The position numbers and the translations under genes are program-made. 64,000 nucleotides of DNA from Ramlibacter humi. GTDB taxonomy: Bacteria; Pseudomonadota; Gammaproteobacteria; Burkholderiales; Burkholderiaceae_C. Location of the stretch: positions 1 through 64,000 of the forward strand of contig NZ_SMLK01000007.1 of assembly GCF_004681975.1 (NCBI RefSeq), read 5' to 3'. Below the pieces are notes generated by a model. It was not told the origin of the DNA. It ran no database searches and was given only the letters and a program-made list of their open reading frames with translations. Within the stretch, counting starts at the first letter, position 1, and each line of letters starts with the position of its first letter. Below, piece after piece: positions 24,285-33,145 of the stretch.

Positions 24285-25520
24285 TTGAATCCCGACGCCG
24301 CGAAGTTGTGGCGCGCCCCGCCGTGGGCGCTGTCCGTGTTGCTGGCGGTGCTGGGCATGCTGGGGCCGTTCTCCATCGACACCTACATCCCGGCGTTCTC
24401 CGGCATCGCCGCCGCCGTGGGCGCATCGCCGGCCGCCATGCAGCAGACGCTGTCGGCCTACCTGTTCGGCTTCGCCTTCATGAACCTGTTCCACGGCGCG
24501 CTGTCGGACAGCTTCGGCCGCCGACCGGTGGTGCTGGCGGGCATTGCGGTGTTCACGCTGGCTTCGGCCGGCTGCGCGCTGTCGCAGACGATCGGGCAGC
24601 TGGTGTTCTTCCGCGGGCTGCAGGGCCTGTCGACGGGCGCGGGCATCGTGGTGTCGCGCGCGGTGATCCGCGACATGTTCCCGCCCGCGCAGGCGCAGAA
24701 GGTGATGAGCCAGGTCACCATCTACTTCGGCGTGGCGCCGGCGGTGGCGCCCATCATCGGCGGCTGGCTGTTCGTGCACGCGGGCTGGCACGCGATCTTC
24801 TGGTTCCTGACCGGCGTGGGCGTGGTGCTGTGGGTGTCGAACTGGAAGCTGCTGCCCGAGACGCTGCACGTCACGCATCGCCAGCCGTTCAACGTGAGCA
24901 ACTTGCTGCGCGGCTACTGGCAGCTGGGCTCGAGCGCGCGCTTCCTGCTGCTGGCGCTGGCCAGCGGCGTGCCATTCAACGGGATGTTCCTCTACGTGCT
25001 GTCGGCGCCGGAATTCCTGGGCACGCACCTGCGCCTGGCGCCGCAGGAGTTCTTCTGGTTCTTCCTGCTGACCATCGCGGGGATCATGGGCGGCGCGTGG
25101 GCCAGCGGCCGGCTGGCGGGGAAGATCCCGCCCAAGCAGCAGATCCGCTGGGGCTTCACCATCATGCTGCTGGTGTCGCTGGCGAACGTGGCGGCCAACC
25201 TGCTGTTCGCGCCCAGCCCGTGGTGGGCGCTGCTGCCGATCGCGATCTTCGGCTTCGGCTGGTCGCTGATGGTGCCGGTGGTGACGCTGCTGGTGCTGGA
25301 CCTCAACCCCGACCGGCGCGGACTGGCGTCATCGCTGCAGGCGGTGATCGGATCGACCGCGAACGGCGTGGTGGCCGGCGCGGTGGCGCCGCTGGTGATG
25401 CACTCGACCGAGGCGCTGGCCGAAGCGTCGCTGGTGATGATGTGCGTGGGGCTGGTGGCCTGGCTGTATGTGCACAAGCGGTGGCCGGAGATCGGGCGGC
25501 ACGTGGTGCATCACGGGTGA
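24285..25520 (+). CDS. Bcr/CflA family multidrug efflux MFS transporter
   Basis: 411 residues with twelve membrane helices. The opening LLAVLGMLGPFSIDTYIPAF and the loop-2/3 motif GALSDSFGRRPVVLAG are characteristic of Bcr/CflA drug:H+ antiporters of the cytoplasmic membrane. Substrates (bicyclomycin, sulfonamide or chloramphenicol-like drugs in relatives) cannot be predicted. The likely start is the TTG at 24285, nine bases after CCGGAG and giving MNPDAAKLWRAPPWAL; the frame is open upstream to 23706, but only as a run-through across intergenic DNA and the 91-residue gene. Confidence 0.85.
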   Translation: MNPDAAKLWRAPPWALSVLLAVLGMLGPFSIDTYIPAFSGIAAAVGASPAAMQQTLSAYLFGFAFMNLFHGALSDSFGRRPVVLAGIAVFTLASAGCALSQTIGQLVFFRGLQGLSTGAGIVVSRAVIRDMFPPAQAQKVMSQVTIYFGVAPAVAPIIGGWLFVHAGWHAIFWFLTGVGVVLWVSNWKLLPETLHVTHRQPFNVSNLLRGYWQLGSSARFLLLALASGVPFNGMFLYVLSAPEFLGTHLRLAPQEFFWFFLLTIAGIMGGAWASGRLAGKIPPKQQIRWGFTIMLLVSLANVAANLLFAPSPWWALLPIAIFGFGWSLMVPVVTLLVLDLNPDRRGLASSLQAVIGSTANGVVAGAVAPLVMHSTEALAEASLVMMCVGLVAWLYVHKRWPEIGRHVVHHG

Positions 25521-25586
25521 TTTCCGTGAGCGCGGTGCGAGCAGCGGTGCGGGCGCGGCGGGTGGCGCCTGGCGCGGCCCCTCAAC

Positions 25587-25674
25587 GGCGTCATTCCCGC
25601 GAAGGCAATCCATCGCTTCCACTACGCCGTTGAATGCGGATGCCATGGATTCCCGCCTTCGCGGGAATGACGCC
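25587..25674 (+). repeat. 88-bp palindromic repeat element, copy 1
   Basis: Ends are a perfect 20-bp inverted repeat (25587-25606 and 25655-25674, core TCATTCCCGCGAAGGC) around a 48-base centre. A copy of the same length sits in opposite orientation at 35854-35941, and half-copies occur at 30801 and 44706. It is preceded at 25553 by the GC-rich motif GGCGGGTGGCGCC, which also occurs near the second copy. Looks like a REP/MITE-type dispersed intergenic element. Confidence 0.75.
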
Positions 25675-25760
25675 ATTGGAACCCGCACACTGTTCCACGC
25701 GCCAGGCGGGCACCGCCTGGCGCGCCGCACGGCCTTCGATCCCGTTCAGTTCGCCGGCTT

Positions 25761-27422
25761 CTACGGCTTCTTCTTCGCGTCGCGCGGCACGAACACCTTG
25801 CCGCCGTTGCCCGGCTTGGCCGGGCGGGTGAAGCCTTGTGCCGGCTTCTGCCAAGGCGAAGCTTCACGGCCGCGATCACCACCGCCGAAGCCGTCGCGGC
25901 GATCGCCGCCGAAGTCGCCGAAGCCCGCCTTGCGGCCATAACCGCCGCCACCGAAATTGCCGCCACCGTTGCCGCCGTGGCTGCGACGCGGACCATTGCC
26001 CGGACGGCCACGCGAAGGACCGCCCGCGCCACGCGGGCCGCCGAACGACGGCCGCTGCGGCGTGCGCTGCTGCGGCTCCAGGCCCGGCACCACTTCCGCG
26101 GTGAAGGGCTGCTTGGTGAACGCCTCGATGTCGAAGATCTTGAAGCGATCGCGGTACTCGGCGAAGGTGACGGCCAGGCCGTCGCGGCCCGCGCGGCCGG
26201 TGCGGCCGATGCGGTGCGTGTAGTCCTCGCTCTTCATCGGCAGGCCGAAGTTGAAGACGTGCGTGATCGTCGGCACGTCGATGCCGCGCGCGGCCACGTC
26301 GGTGGCCACCAGGATCTGCACCTGGCCGTTGCGCAGCGCCATCAGGCGCCGGTTGCGCAGGCCCTGGCTCAGCGCGCCGTGCAGCGCCACGGCCGCGAAG
26401 CCGGCCTGCTGCAGGTCTTCGGCCAGCGCGTCGCATTCGATCTGCGTGGACGCGAACACGATGGCCTGGTTGATCGACGGCTCGCGCAGCCAGTGGTCCA
26501 GCAGCGCGCGCTTGTGCTGCGGGTGGTCGGCCCAGAACAGCACCTGCTTGATGTTGGCGTGCTTCTCCTGCGGCGTGTCGACCTGGATCCTCTTCGGCTC
26601 GCGCATCACGCGCGCGGCCAGTTGCTGGATGCGCGGCGCGAAGGTGGCGCTGAACATCATGGTCTGGTGGCGCTGCGACGTCAGGCGGTTGATCTCGGCC
26701 AGGTCGTCGGCGAAGCCCAGGTCCAGCATGCGGTCGGCTTCGTCGACGACCAGGAAGCGAACTTCTTCCAGCTTGATCTGGCCCGAGCGCTGCAGGTCCA
26801 GCAGGCGGCCCGGCGTGGCAACGACGAGGTTGGCGTTCTGCAGGCGCGCGATCTGCATCTGGTAGGGCATGCCGCCGATCACGTTCGCGATGCGCAGGCC
26901 GCGGGCATGCTTGACCAGGTCGATGGCGTCGTGTGCCACCTGCTGGGCCAGCTCGCGCGTCGGGCTGAGAATCAGCGCGCCGGGCACGGCGGGCTTGAAG
27001 TTGCGCGGGTCGGTGGGGTTGCGGCGGGCCTTGCGCTTGGGCGCAGCCTCACCGCGCGCGGCGGCGGCTTCCACTTCGCGCTGGCGCTCGGCACGCTCGC
27101 GCTCTTCGGCTTCGCGCTGCAGGCCGATCAGCGTGTGCAACACGGGCAGCAGGAAGGCCGCGGTCTTGCCGCTGCCGGTCTGGCTGGAGACCATCAGGTC
27201 GATGAAGGCGGCCGTGCCGTCTTCGCCGGTGGGCAGCGCCGCCGGGATGGCCTGCTCCTGCACCGCGGTGGGCTGGGAGAAGCCGAGGTCTTCCACCGCC
27301 GCGATCAGCTCGGGCGCCAGGTTCAGGCGCGTGAAGCCGTTGGGCGGCAGGGCCAGCGTGGTGTCGGGGGTGGCGGGAATCTGGGGCGCAGGCGCGCCGT
27401 CAACGTCGAACAGGTCGGACAT
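25761..27422 (-). CDS. DEAD-box ATP-dependent RNA helicase (RhlE/DbpA-like)
   Basis: 553 residues. Helicase core: Q motif region GFSQPTAVQEQAIPAAL; motif I SSQTGSGKT; PTREL; motif II VVDEADRML; motif III SAT; motif VI HRIGRTGRAG. Two charged insertions are visible, one after motif I (EREAEERERAERQREVEAA-like, about residues 100-130). The C-terminal 100 residues are Gly/Arg/Asn-rich, an RNA-binding tail seen in RhlE-type helicases that remodel rRNA and mRNA, often in the cold. The start at 27422 (MSDLFDVDG) is chosen over an upstream ATG because it begins the conserved N-terminus. A roughly 200-base leader with hairpins precedes it. Confidence 0.9.
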   Translation of the reverse strand: MSDLFDVDGAPAPQIPATPDTTLALPPNGFTRLNLAPELIAAVEDLGFSQPTAVQEQAIPAALPTGEDGTAAFIDLMVSSQTGSGKTAAFLLPVLHTLIGLQREAEERERAERQREVEAAAARGEAAPKRKARRNPTDPRNFKPAVPGALILSPTRELAQQVAHDAIDLVKHARGLRIANVIGGMPYQMQIARLQNANLVVATPGRLLDLQRSGQIKLEEVRFLVVDEADRMLDLGFADDLAEINRLTSQRHQTMMFSATFAPRIQQLAARVMREPKRIQVDTPQEKHANIKQVLFWADHPQHKRALLDHWLREPSINQAIVFASTQIECDALAEDLQQAGFAAVALHGALSQGLRNRRLMALRNGQVQILVATDVAARGIDVPTITHVFNFGLPMKSEDYTHRIGRTGRAGRDGLAVTFAEYRDRFKIFDIEAFTKQPFTAEVVPGLEPQQRTPQRPSFGGPRGAGGPSRGRPGNGPRRSHGGNGGGNFGGGGYGRKAGFGDFGGDRRDGFGGGDRGREASPWQKPAQGFTRPAKPGNGGKVFVPRDAKKKP

Positions 27423-27465
27423 GAAGCTCTCATGCGGCGCGCCACGGAGGGACGCGCCGTCGTCA

Positions 27466-27533
27466 AAGGTTGGAAGAACATGCAACCTTCAACGACTTTC
27501 CGGCGGGGTGCCGGTGGCCCCTTTCGCGGGGCC
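27466..27533 (-). promoter_or_regulatory. Hairpins in the helicase leader
   Basis: Two perfect stems lie upstream of the helicase start: AAGGTTG/CAACCTT (27466-27472 with 27483-27489) and GGCCCC-TTTCGC-GGGGCC (27516-27533). Leaders of cold-induced helicase mRNAs are often structured, so regulation at the RNA level is possible; nothing more can be shown. Confidence 0.3.
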
Positions 27534-27630
27534 GGTGCATGAGGGTCGGATGCGAGGTCGCGGGAGACGGTGTCCGCCGCGCGAACACGTATTGTCCCAC
27601 AGTCCGGGTTTTCCCGGTGGGCAGGCGGCC

Positions 27631-28218
27631 CTAATCCCCCAGGCGCAGGAAGTTTTCGCGGTAGTGCGCCAGTTCGTCGATGGACTCGTGCACGTCGGCC
27701 AGCGCCGTGTGGGCCTGCTGCTTCTTGAAGGCGGAATACGCCGCGGGCTTCCAGCGCCGCGCCAGTTCCTTGAGCGTGCTGACGTCCAGGTTGCGGTAGT
27801 GGAAGAAGGCTTCCAGCTTCGGCATGTACTTCACCAGGAAGCGCCGGTCCTGGCCGATGGTGTTGCCGCAAAGGGGCGACAGGCCCTTGCCCACGTACTT
27901 CGACAGGAAGGCGATCAGCGCCTCTTCCGCCTGGGCTTCGTCCACGTCGGACGCGCGCACGCGGTCGGTGAGGCCGCTCTTGCCATGCGTTCCCTTGTTC
28001 CACGAGTCCATCTTGTCGAGCTGCCCGTCGGTCTGGTGGATGGCGAACACGGGGCCTTCCACGCGCGGCTGCAGGTCGGGGCCGGTGACGATGACGGCGA
28101 TCTCGATGATGCGGTCCACCTCGGGGTTCAGGCCCGTCATCTCGCAGTCGAGCCAGACCAGGTTGAGGTCGTTCTTCTCCAGCACGGGCGTCGTGCCGGC
28201 AGCGGGGGTTTCGGTCAT
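27631..28218 (-). CDS. orn: Oligoribonuclease
   Basis: 195 residues. DEDDh 3'-to-5' exoribonuclease that degrades dinucleotides such as pGpG and nanoRNA. Motifs: [18 protein letters not shown] with Asp/Glu (ExoI), [12 protein letters not shown] (ExoII), and [15 protein letters not shown] with the catalytic His/Asp (ExoIII). The start at 28218 follows GGGGGAG; a second ATG six codons upstream is possible. It is divergent from the M48 protease gene, a common arrangement in Burkholderiales. Confidence 0.93.
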   Translation of the reverse strand: MTETPAAGTTPVLEKNDLNLVWLDCEMTGLNPEVDRIIEIAVIVTGPDLQPRVEGPVFAIHQTDGQLDKMDSWNKGTHGKSGLTDRVRASDVDEAQAEEALIAFLSKYVGKGLSPLCGNTIGQDRRFLVKYMPKLEAFFHYRNLDVSTLKELARRWKPAAYSAFKKQQAHTALADVHESIDELAHYRENFLRLGD

Positions 28219-28252
28219 CCGGCGATTCTCCCCCATGGCCTAAACTCGTTGG

Positions 28253-29524
28253 ATGCCCGCAGCCCTCACCTGGACCCTGGCCTTCGCCGTCGCGTTGCTG
28301 GCCGGCCTGGCCGTCAAGTTCTGGCTCGCGACGCGCCAGGTGCGGCACGTCGCCCGCCACCGCGAGCAGGTGCCCGCCGATTTCGCTTCCACCGTCACGC
28401 TGTCCGCGCACCAGAAGGCGGCCGACTACACGGTGGCCAAGTCGCGCGTCGGCCTGCTGGAAACCGCCTGGGGGACGGCCGTGCTGCTGGGCTGGACGCT
28501 GCTGGGCGGCCTGAACGCGCTCAACCAGTTGCTGCTGGGCTGGCTGGGCCCCGGCATGGTCCAGCAGCTGGCGCTGCTGGCGTCCTTCGCCGTCATCGGC
28601 GGCCTGATCGACCTGCCGTTCAGCCTCTACAACACCTTCGTCGTCGAAGAGCGCTTCGGCTTCAACAAGATGACGCCCGGCCTGTGGCTGGCCGACCTGG
28701 CCAAGGGCACGGTGCTGGGCGCGGCCATCGGCCTGCCCATCGCCTGGCTCATCCTGTGGCTGATGGGCGCGGCCGGTCCGCTGTGGTGGCTATGGGCGTG
28801 GGGCGCGTGGATGGTGTTCAACCTGCTGCTGCTGGTGCTGTACCCCACGGTCATCGCGCCGCTGTTCAACAAGTTCCGCCCGCTGGAAGACGAGGCGCTG
28901 AAGGCGCGCGTCACCGAGCTGATGCGCCGCTGCGGCTTCGCGGCCAAGGGGCTGTTCGTCATGGACGGCAGCCGCCGCAGCGCGCACGCCAACGCGTACT
29001 TCACCGGCTTCGGGGCCGCCAAGCGCGTGGTGTTCTTCGACACGCTGCTCGCCAAGCTGTCCCCGGGCGAGGTGGACGCGGTGCTGGCGCACGAGCTCGG
29101 CCACTTCCGCCACAGGCACATCGTCAAGCGCATCGTGGGCCTGTTCGCCTTCAGCCTGGCGGGCTTCGCGCTGCTGGGCGCGCTGTCGCGCGAGCCCTGG
29201 TTCTACTCCGGGCTGGGCGTGGCGCCCAACATGGTGGGGCCGAACGACGCGCTGGCGCTGCTGCTGTTCATGCTGGCGGTGCCGGTGTTCAGCTACTTCG
29301 TCTCGCCGCTGATGGCGCAGATGTCGCGCCGCCACGAGTTCCAGGCCGACGCCTTCGCCGTCGCGCAGACCGGCCGCGAAGACCTGCGCACCGCGCTGCT
29401 GAAGCTGTACGAGGACAACGCGTCCACGCTGACGCCGGACCCGGTGTACGTGAAGTTCTACTACTCGCACCCGCCCGCTTCCGAGCGGCTGGCGAGGATG
29501 GCCGCGGCGGGAGGCGCCGCGTGA
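28253..29524 (+). CDS. M48 family metallopeptidase (Ste24/CAAX-protease-like)
   Basis: 423 residues with seven or so membrane helices. Zinc site HELGH in VLAHELGHFRHRHIV (about residue 280), with the third ligand region RRHEFQADAFAV downstream. Family members sit in the inner membrane and are related to eukaryotic CAAX prenyl protease 1; in bacteria they act in membrane protein quality control. It is the first gene of a tight cluster with a pterin dehydratase and rsgA; its stop overlaps the next start. Confidence 0.9.
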   Translation: MPAALTWTLAFAVALLAGLAVKFWLATRQVRHVARHREQVPADFASTVTLSAHQKAADYTVAKSRVGLLETAWGTAVLLGWTLLGGLNALNQLLLGWLGPGMVQQLALLASFAVIGGLIDLPFSLYNTFVVEERFGFNKMTPGLWLADLAKGTVLGAAIGLPIAWLILWLMGAAGPLWWLWAWGAWMVFNLLLLVLYPTVIAPLFNKFRPLEDEALKARVTELMRRCGFAAKGLFVMDGSRRSAHANAYFTGFGAAKRVVFFDTLLAKLSPGEVDAVLAHELGHFRHRHIVKRIVGLFAFSLAGFALLGALSREPWFYSGLGVAPNMVGPNDALALLLFMLAVPVFSYFVSPLMAQMSRRHEFQADAFAVAQTGREDLRTALLKLYEDNASTLTPDPVYVKFYYSHPPASERLARMAAAGGAA

Positions 29525-29856
29525 CGTCGATGCTGAAGGTGCAGGATTGGTCGAAGGAGAAGCGCCGCGCGCTGACCCCGACCGAGGTCGTCGCGCGTCT
29601 TTCCACCCTGGCTGGATGGCAGCTGTCGGGCGACGGCGCCGACGTGGCCATCGAGAAGACCTTCCGCTTCGCCAACTACCACGAGACCATCGCGTTCGTG
29701 AACGCGGTGGCCTTCGTCGCGCACCGGCGTGACCACCACCCCGACCTGTCGGTCCACTACAACCGCTGCGTGGTGCGGTACCGCACGCACGACGTGCAGG
29801 GCCTGTCCACCACCGATTTCGAATGCGCGGCCCAGGTCGACGCGCTGCTGGCGTGA
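29521..29856 (+). CDS. phhB: Pterin-4a-carbinolamine dehydratase
   Basis: 111 residues, the usual size. Catalyses dehydration of 4a-hydroxytetrahydrobiopterin, recycling the cofactor of aromatic amino acid hydroxylases. The active-site segment HRRDHHPDLSVHYNRC carries the conserved His-His-Pro and third His. The start is taken as the GTG at 29521, which overlaps the protease stop and has GGGAGG seven bases upstream; ATG at 29530 is an alternative. No aromatic hydroxylase gene is in the window. Confidence 0.88.
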   Translation: MTSMLKVQDWSKEKRRALTPTEVVARLSTLAGWQLSGDGADVAIEKTFRFANYHETIAFVNAVAFVAHRRDHHPDLSVHYNRCVVRYRTHDVQGLSTTDFECAAQVDALLA

Positions 29857-29862
29857 CGGGCG

Positions 29863-30795
29863 GTGACCTTGGCTGACGAGGCGCTGGCGCCCGGCCTGGT
29901 GGTGGCCAGCTTCGGCCGCCACCTGCTGGTGGAATCGCCCGACGGCCAGCGGCGCATCTGCCACCCGCGCGGCAAGAAGTCGCAAGCCGTGGTGGGCGAC
30001 CGCGTCGCGTGGCGCCCGTCGCACGACGAAGGCACGATCGAGAAGGTGGAGCCGCGGCGCAACCTGTTCTACCGCCAGGACGAGATCCGCACCAAGATGT
30101 TCGCGGCCAACCTCGACCAGGTGCTGGTGTTCATCGCGGCCGAGCCCGAGTTCTCCGAGCACCAGCTGGCGCGCGCGCTGATCGCGGCCGAAGCCGAGCG
30201 CATCCCGGCACTGATCGCGCTGAACAAGAGCGACCTGGTGGAGCCTTTCGAGCGCGCCTGGGGCCGCCTGCACCCGTACCAGCAGATGGGCTACGGCGTG
30301 CTGCCGCTGTCGCTGCGGCTGTCGAAAGACGTGGACCGCGCGCACCTGCTGTCGCACCTGCAAGGCAAGACGACCCTGGTGCTGGGGCCTTCGGGCGCGG
30401 GCAAGAGCACGCTGATCAACCTGCTGGCGCCCGGCGCCGCGGCCCAGACCGGCGAGATATCACGCGCGCTGAACTCGGGCAAGCACACGACGACCAGCAC
30501 CACCTGGTACTGGGTGGACGAGGCGCGCACCACGGGCCTCATCGATTCACCCGGCTTCCAGGAATTCGGCCTGCACCACCTGGAACCCACGCAGCTGGCG
30601 CCGCTGATGCGCGACCTGAAGCCGCACATCGGGCAATGCCGCTTCTACAACTGCACGCACCGCCACGAGCCGGGCTGCGCGGTCATCGGGGCGGTGGCGC
30701 ACGCAGAGAAGCAGGGCGAACACCGGATCACCACCAACCGGTACAAGATCTACTGCGACCTGTTCGACGAGCTGAGCGAGCCGCCAAGGTGGTGA
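29863..30795 (+). CDS. rsgA: Ribosome small subunit-dependent GTPase A
   Basis: 310 residues. Circularly permuted GTPase for late 30S maturation: OB domain at the N-terminus, then G4 NKSDL, G1 GPSGAGKST and G3 DSPGFQEFGL in permuted order, and a C-terminal zinc knuckle CRFYNCTHRHEPGC. GTG start at 29863, six bases after the dehydratase stop. The cluster protease-phhB-rsgA is probably one transcript. Confidence 0.93.
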   Translation: MTLADEALAPGLVVASFGRHLLVESPDGQRRICHPRGKKSQAVVGDRVAWRPSHDEGTIEKVEPRRNLFYRQDEIRTKMFAANLDQVLVFIAAEPEFSEHQLARALIAAEAERIPALIALNKSDLVEPFERAWGRLHPYQQMGYGVLPLSLRLSKDVDRAHLLSHLQGKTTLVLGPSGAGKSTLINLLAPGAAAQTGEISRALNSGKHTTTSTTWYWVDEARTTGLIDSPGFQEFGLHHLEPTQLAPLMRDLKPHIGQCRFYNCTHRHEPGCAVIGAVAHAEKQGEHRITTNRYKIYCDLFDELSEPPRW

Positions 30796-30800
30796 CGCGC

Positions 30801-30827
30801 TGGATTCCCGCCTTCGCGGAATGACGG
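30801..30827 (+). repeat. Half copy of the 88-bp palindromic element
   Basis: TGGATTCCCGCCTTCGCGGAATGACGG just after the rsgA stop matches one arm of the elements at 25587 and 35854 with one base missing in the GGGAA run. Confidence 0.6.
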
Positions 30828-30846
30828 ATCCGGGGACGGGTGATCT

Positions 30847-31848
30847 TCAGCCGAGCAGGCGCGCCAGCGTCAGCAGCGCCAGCAGCACCATCCACAGCAC
30901 CACCGTGCGCCACACCAGGCCCACGACGCTGCGCAGGTGGGCGGGCTCGGCATCGCGGCCGGGCGTGCTTTCGCTGCCCGCGGTGGACGAAGGGCCGATG
31001 GACGCGGCGCTGAAGCCTTGCGAGGCTTCGGGCGCGTAAGCCGAGCGCAGCGCCTCGCCGCCCAGGCGCACGTTCACCGCGCCCGAGGTGGCGGCCAGCA
31101 CCACGCCGTCGTTGTCGTCCGGGAAGCGTTGCGAGTGGTTGCGCCAGCAGTCGATGGCTTCCTCGAAACTGCCCACCACCGCGAACGACAGCGCGGTGAT
31201 GCGCGCGGGCACCCAGTCGATGGCCGCCCAGGCGCGCTGCGACACCGACTGCAGCGCTTCGCTGGCCGGCTGCTGCGCCTGCGACACGCTGCGGTAGCGC
31301 CAGTAGCGCTGCACGAACTCGCTCATGCGGTACAGCACCGCGCCTGCCGGCCCGAAGCCGAAAGCGGCCAGCACGGAGAACCAGGCCAGCACGCCGAACA
31401 CGTGGCGGTGCGCGGCCAGCACCGAATACTCGATGACGTGGCGCACGATCTCGCGCCGCGGCAGCTCGGCCGCGTCGACCTGCTGCCATTGCGCCAGCAG
31501 CTCGCGCGCGCGGTCCTCGTCGCCGGCATCCAGCGCGTCGCGGATGGCGGTGAAGTGGTGGCTGAACTGGCGGAAGCCGAGCGTGACGTACAGCACCGCC
31601 ACGTTCCACACGATGGCGGCGGGCCAGCCCACCAGCAGCATCAGCGCCCAGTGGATGCCCAGCGCCATCAGCGCGGGGAACACCGTGGCCACGCCCCAGG
31701 CGATCCAGCCGTGCTGCGCCCTGCCCGCGTCGAAATTGCGGCTGGCCCAGCGCGCCCAGCCGCGCAAGGCGGCGTGGATGGTGTTGTGCCGGCCCAATGG
31801 CCGCACCTGTTCGATCAGCAGCGCGAACAGGATGGCGAAGAAGGACAT
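30847..31848 (-). CDS. CobD/CbiB family membrane protein
   Basis: 333 residues with four to five membrane helices (FFAILFALLIEQVRPLG at the start, a pair near 60-95, one near 165 and one at the C-terminus). Similar to the CobD/CbiB adenosylcobinamide-phosphate synthase family, but Burkholderiales carry this divergent version outside cobalamin operons, and no other cobalamin genes are here. Whether it acts in corrinoid synthesis is doubtful. The start at 31848 gives MSFFAILFALLIEQ. It is followed closely on the same strand after the Nudix gene (33-base gap), so they are likely co-transcribed. Confidence 0.8.
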   Translation of the reverse strand: MSFFAILFALLIEQVRPLGRHNTIHAALRGWARWASRNFDAGRAQHGWIAWGVATVFPALMALGIHWALMLLVGWPAAIVWNVAVLYVTLGFRQFSHHFTAIRDALDAGDEDRARELLAQWQQVDAAELPRREIVRHVIEYSVLAAHRHVFGVLAWFSVLAAFGFGPAGAVLYRMSEFVQRYWRYRSVSQAQQPASEALQSVSQRAWAAIDWVPARITALSFAVVGSFEEAIDCWRNHSQRFPDDNDGVVLAATSGAVNVRLGGEALRSAYAPEASQGFSAASIGPSSTAGSESTPGRDAEPAHLRSVVGLVWRTVVLWMVLLALLTLARLLG

Positions 31849-31881
31849 GCGGGAATCATACGGGGCGACCAGCCCCACGGA

Positions 31882-32601
31882 TCAGGCGACCAGGAAGCGG
31901 TAGAAGTTCCGCAGCATCGCCGCCGTGGCGCCCCACACGAAGCGCTCGGTCGTGCCGTCCATGTACGGCATGGAGAACCACTCGCGCTTCTGCCCCATCA
32001 CGTCGAACACGTGGCGGTGGTGGTGCGCGGGGTTCATCAGGAACTTCAGCGGTACCTCGAAGGCGTCGGCCACTTCGTGCTCGTTCAGTGTCAGCGGCGC
32101 GGCCGGGTCCACCAGCGCCACCACCGGCGTGACGATGAACAGCGTGCCGGTGGTGTACGTGGGCATCTGGCCCAGCACCTCGACGAACTTCGCGTCGAGT
32201 CCGATCTCTTCCTCCGCTTCGCGCAGCGCCGTGTGCGCCGCGTCGCGGTCGGTCTCATCGCGCTTGCCGCCGGGGAAAGCCACCTGGCCCGAATGCGTGG
32301 ACAGGTGCGTGGTGCGCTCGGTCAGCAGGATGGCCGGATGCTCGCGCATGACGATGGGCACCAGCACCGAAGCGTGCGCGGGCTGGCGGTCGGTGAAGCG
32401 CTTCTCGGCCCAGATTTCCGGTTCCCACGCGGGCGGGTGGCGGAATCGGGCGCGAAGGGCGTCGGGCGCCAGCGACGCGTCCGGCACCGCGGGCAGGTGC
32501 GTATCGATGCCGGCCACGGGCACGGCCCGCGGGTCGAAGCTGGGCAGCTTGGACAGCGGGATGAAATCCTTGGGGGCGGACGGGGCGGGATCGATTGGCA
32601 T
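31882..32601 (-). CDS. Nudix CoA pyrophosphatase (NudL-like)
   Basis: 239 residues. Contains the extended CoA-specific pattern LLTERTTHLSTHSGQVAFPGG and the Nudix box GKRDETDRDAAHTALREAEEEIGL (read as G-x5-E-x7-RE-x2-EE-x-GL), which places Mg2+ for hydrolysis of CoA to phosphopantetheine and 3',5'-ADP. Length is typical for the bacterial NudL group plus a roughly 50-residue N-terminal extension. It lies between the CobD-like gene and the rplS terminator. Confidence 0.88.
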   Translation of the reverse strand: MPIDPAPSAPKDFIPLSKLPSFDPRAVPVAGIDTHLPAVPDASLAPDALRARFRHPPAWEPEIWAEKRFTDRQPAHASVLVPIVMREHPAILLTERTTHLSTHSGQVAFPGGKRDETDRDAAHTALREAEEEIGLDAKFVEVLGQMPTYTTGTLFIVTPVVALVDPAAPLTLNEHEVADAFEVPLKFLMNPAHHHRHVFDVMGQKREWFSMPYMDGTTERFVWGATAAMLRNFYRFLVA

Positions 32602-32613
32602 GCGTTTGAAATG

Positions 32614-32647
32614 AAAAACCGCCGCGAGCCTGGAAGGCCGGCGGCGG
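32614..32647 (-). terminator. Terminator of the rpsP-rimM-trmD-rplS operon
   Basis: On the minus strand, 22 bases after the rplS stop, a GC stem (CCGCCGC core pairing across a short loop) is followed by TTTTT. A classic intrinsic terminator at the end of a ribosomal protein operon. Confidence 0.75.
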
Positions 32648-32668
32648 CTTGCGCGCGGACGCGAGGGG

Positions 32669-33052
32669 TTACTCGGCGGCCGCTGCGGTGGTCTTGCCGT
32701 GGGCCAGCTTTTCCTTGATGCGGGCCGACTTGCCGCTGCGCTGGCGCAGGTAGTACAGCTTGGCGCGGCGCACGTCGCCGCGGCGCTTGACTTCGATGCC
32801 GGCGATCAGCGGGCTGTAGGTCTGGAACGTGCGCTCCACGCCTTCGCCGCTGGAAATCTTGCGCACCGTGAAGCCGCTGTTCAGGCCGCGGTTGCGCTTG
32901 GCGATGACGACGCCTTCGTAGGCCTGCACGCGCTTGCGGTTGCCTTCGACGACGTTGACGCTGACGATCACCGTGTCGCCGGGGGCGAATTCGGGGATCT
33001 TCTTGCCCAGGCGGGCGATTTCCTCTTGCTCGAGGGTCTGGATCAGGTTCAT
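32669..33052 (-). CDS. rplS: 50S ribosomal protein L19
   Basis: 127 residues. Typical segments: [29 protein letters not shown] and the C-terminal [20 protein letters not shown]. It is a component of the 30S-50S interface. Last gene of rpsP-rimM-trmD-rplS. Confidence 0.97.
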   Translation of the reverse strand: MNLIQTLEQEEIARLGKKIPEFAPGDTVIVSVNVVEGNRKRVQAYEGVVIAKRNRGLNSGFTVRKISSGEGVERTFQTYSPLIAGIEVKRRGDVRRAKLYYLRQRSGKSARIKEKLAHGKTTAAAAE

Positions 33053-33145
33053 GGTTTCCTCGTTGATCTTGCCCGCGCTGCGCTAAAGGTCCGTCGATCG
33101 CGAAGGATCAGTGGACGGCCGGGTAGAGGATCGGCGAACCCAGGA

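Noticed and set aside
30847-31848. Cobalamin biosynthesis locus
   Set aside because: Only one divergent CobD/CbiB-like gene; none of the other cob/cbi genes or a cobalamin riboswitch is visible.
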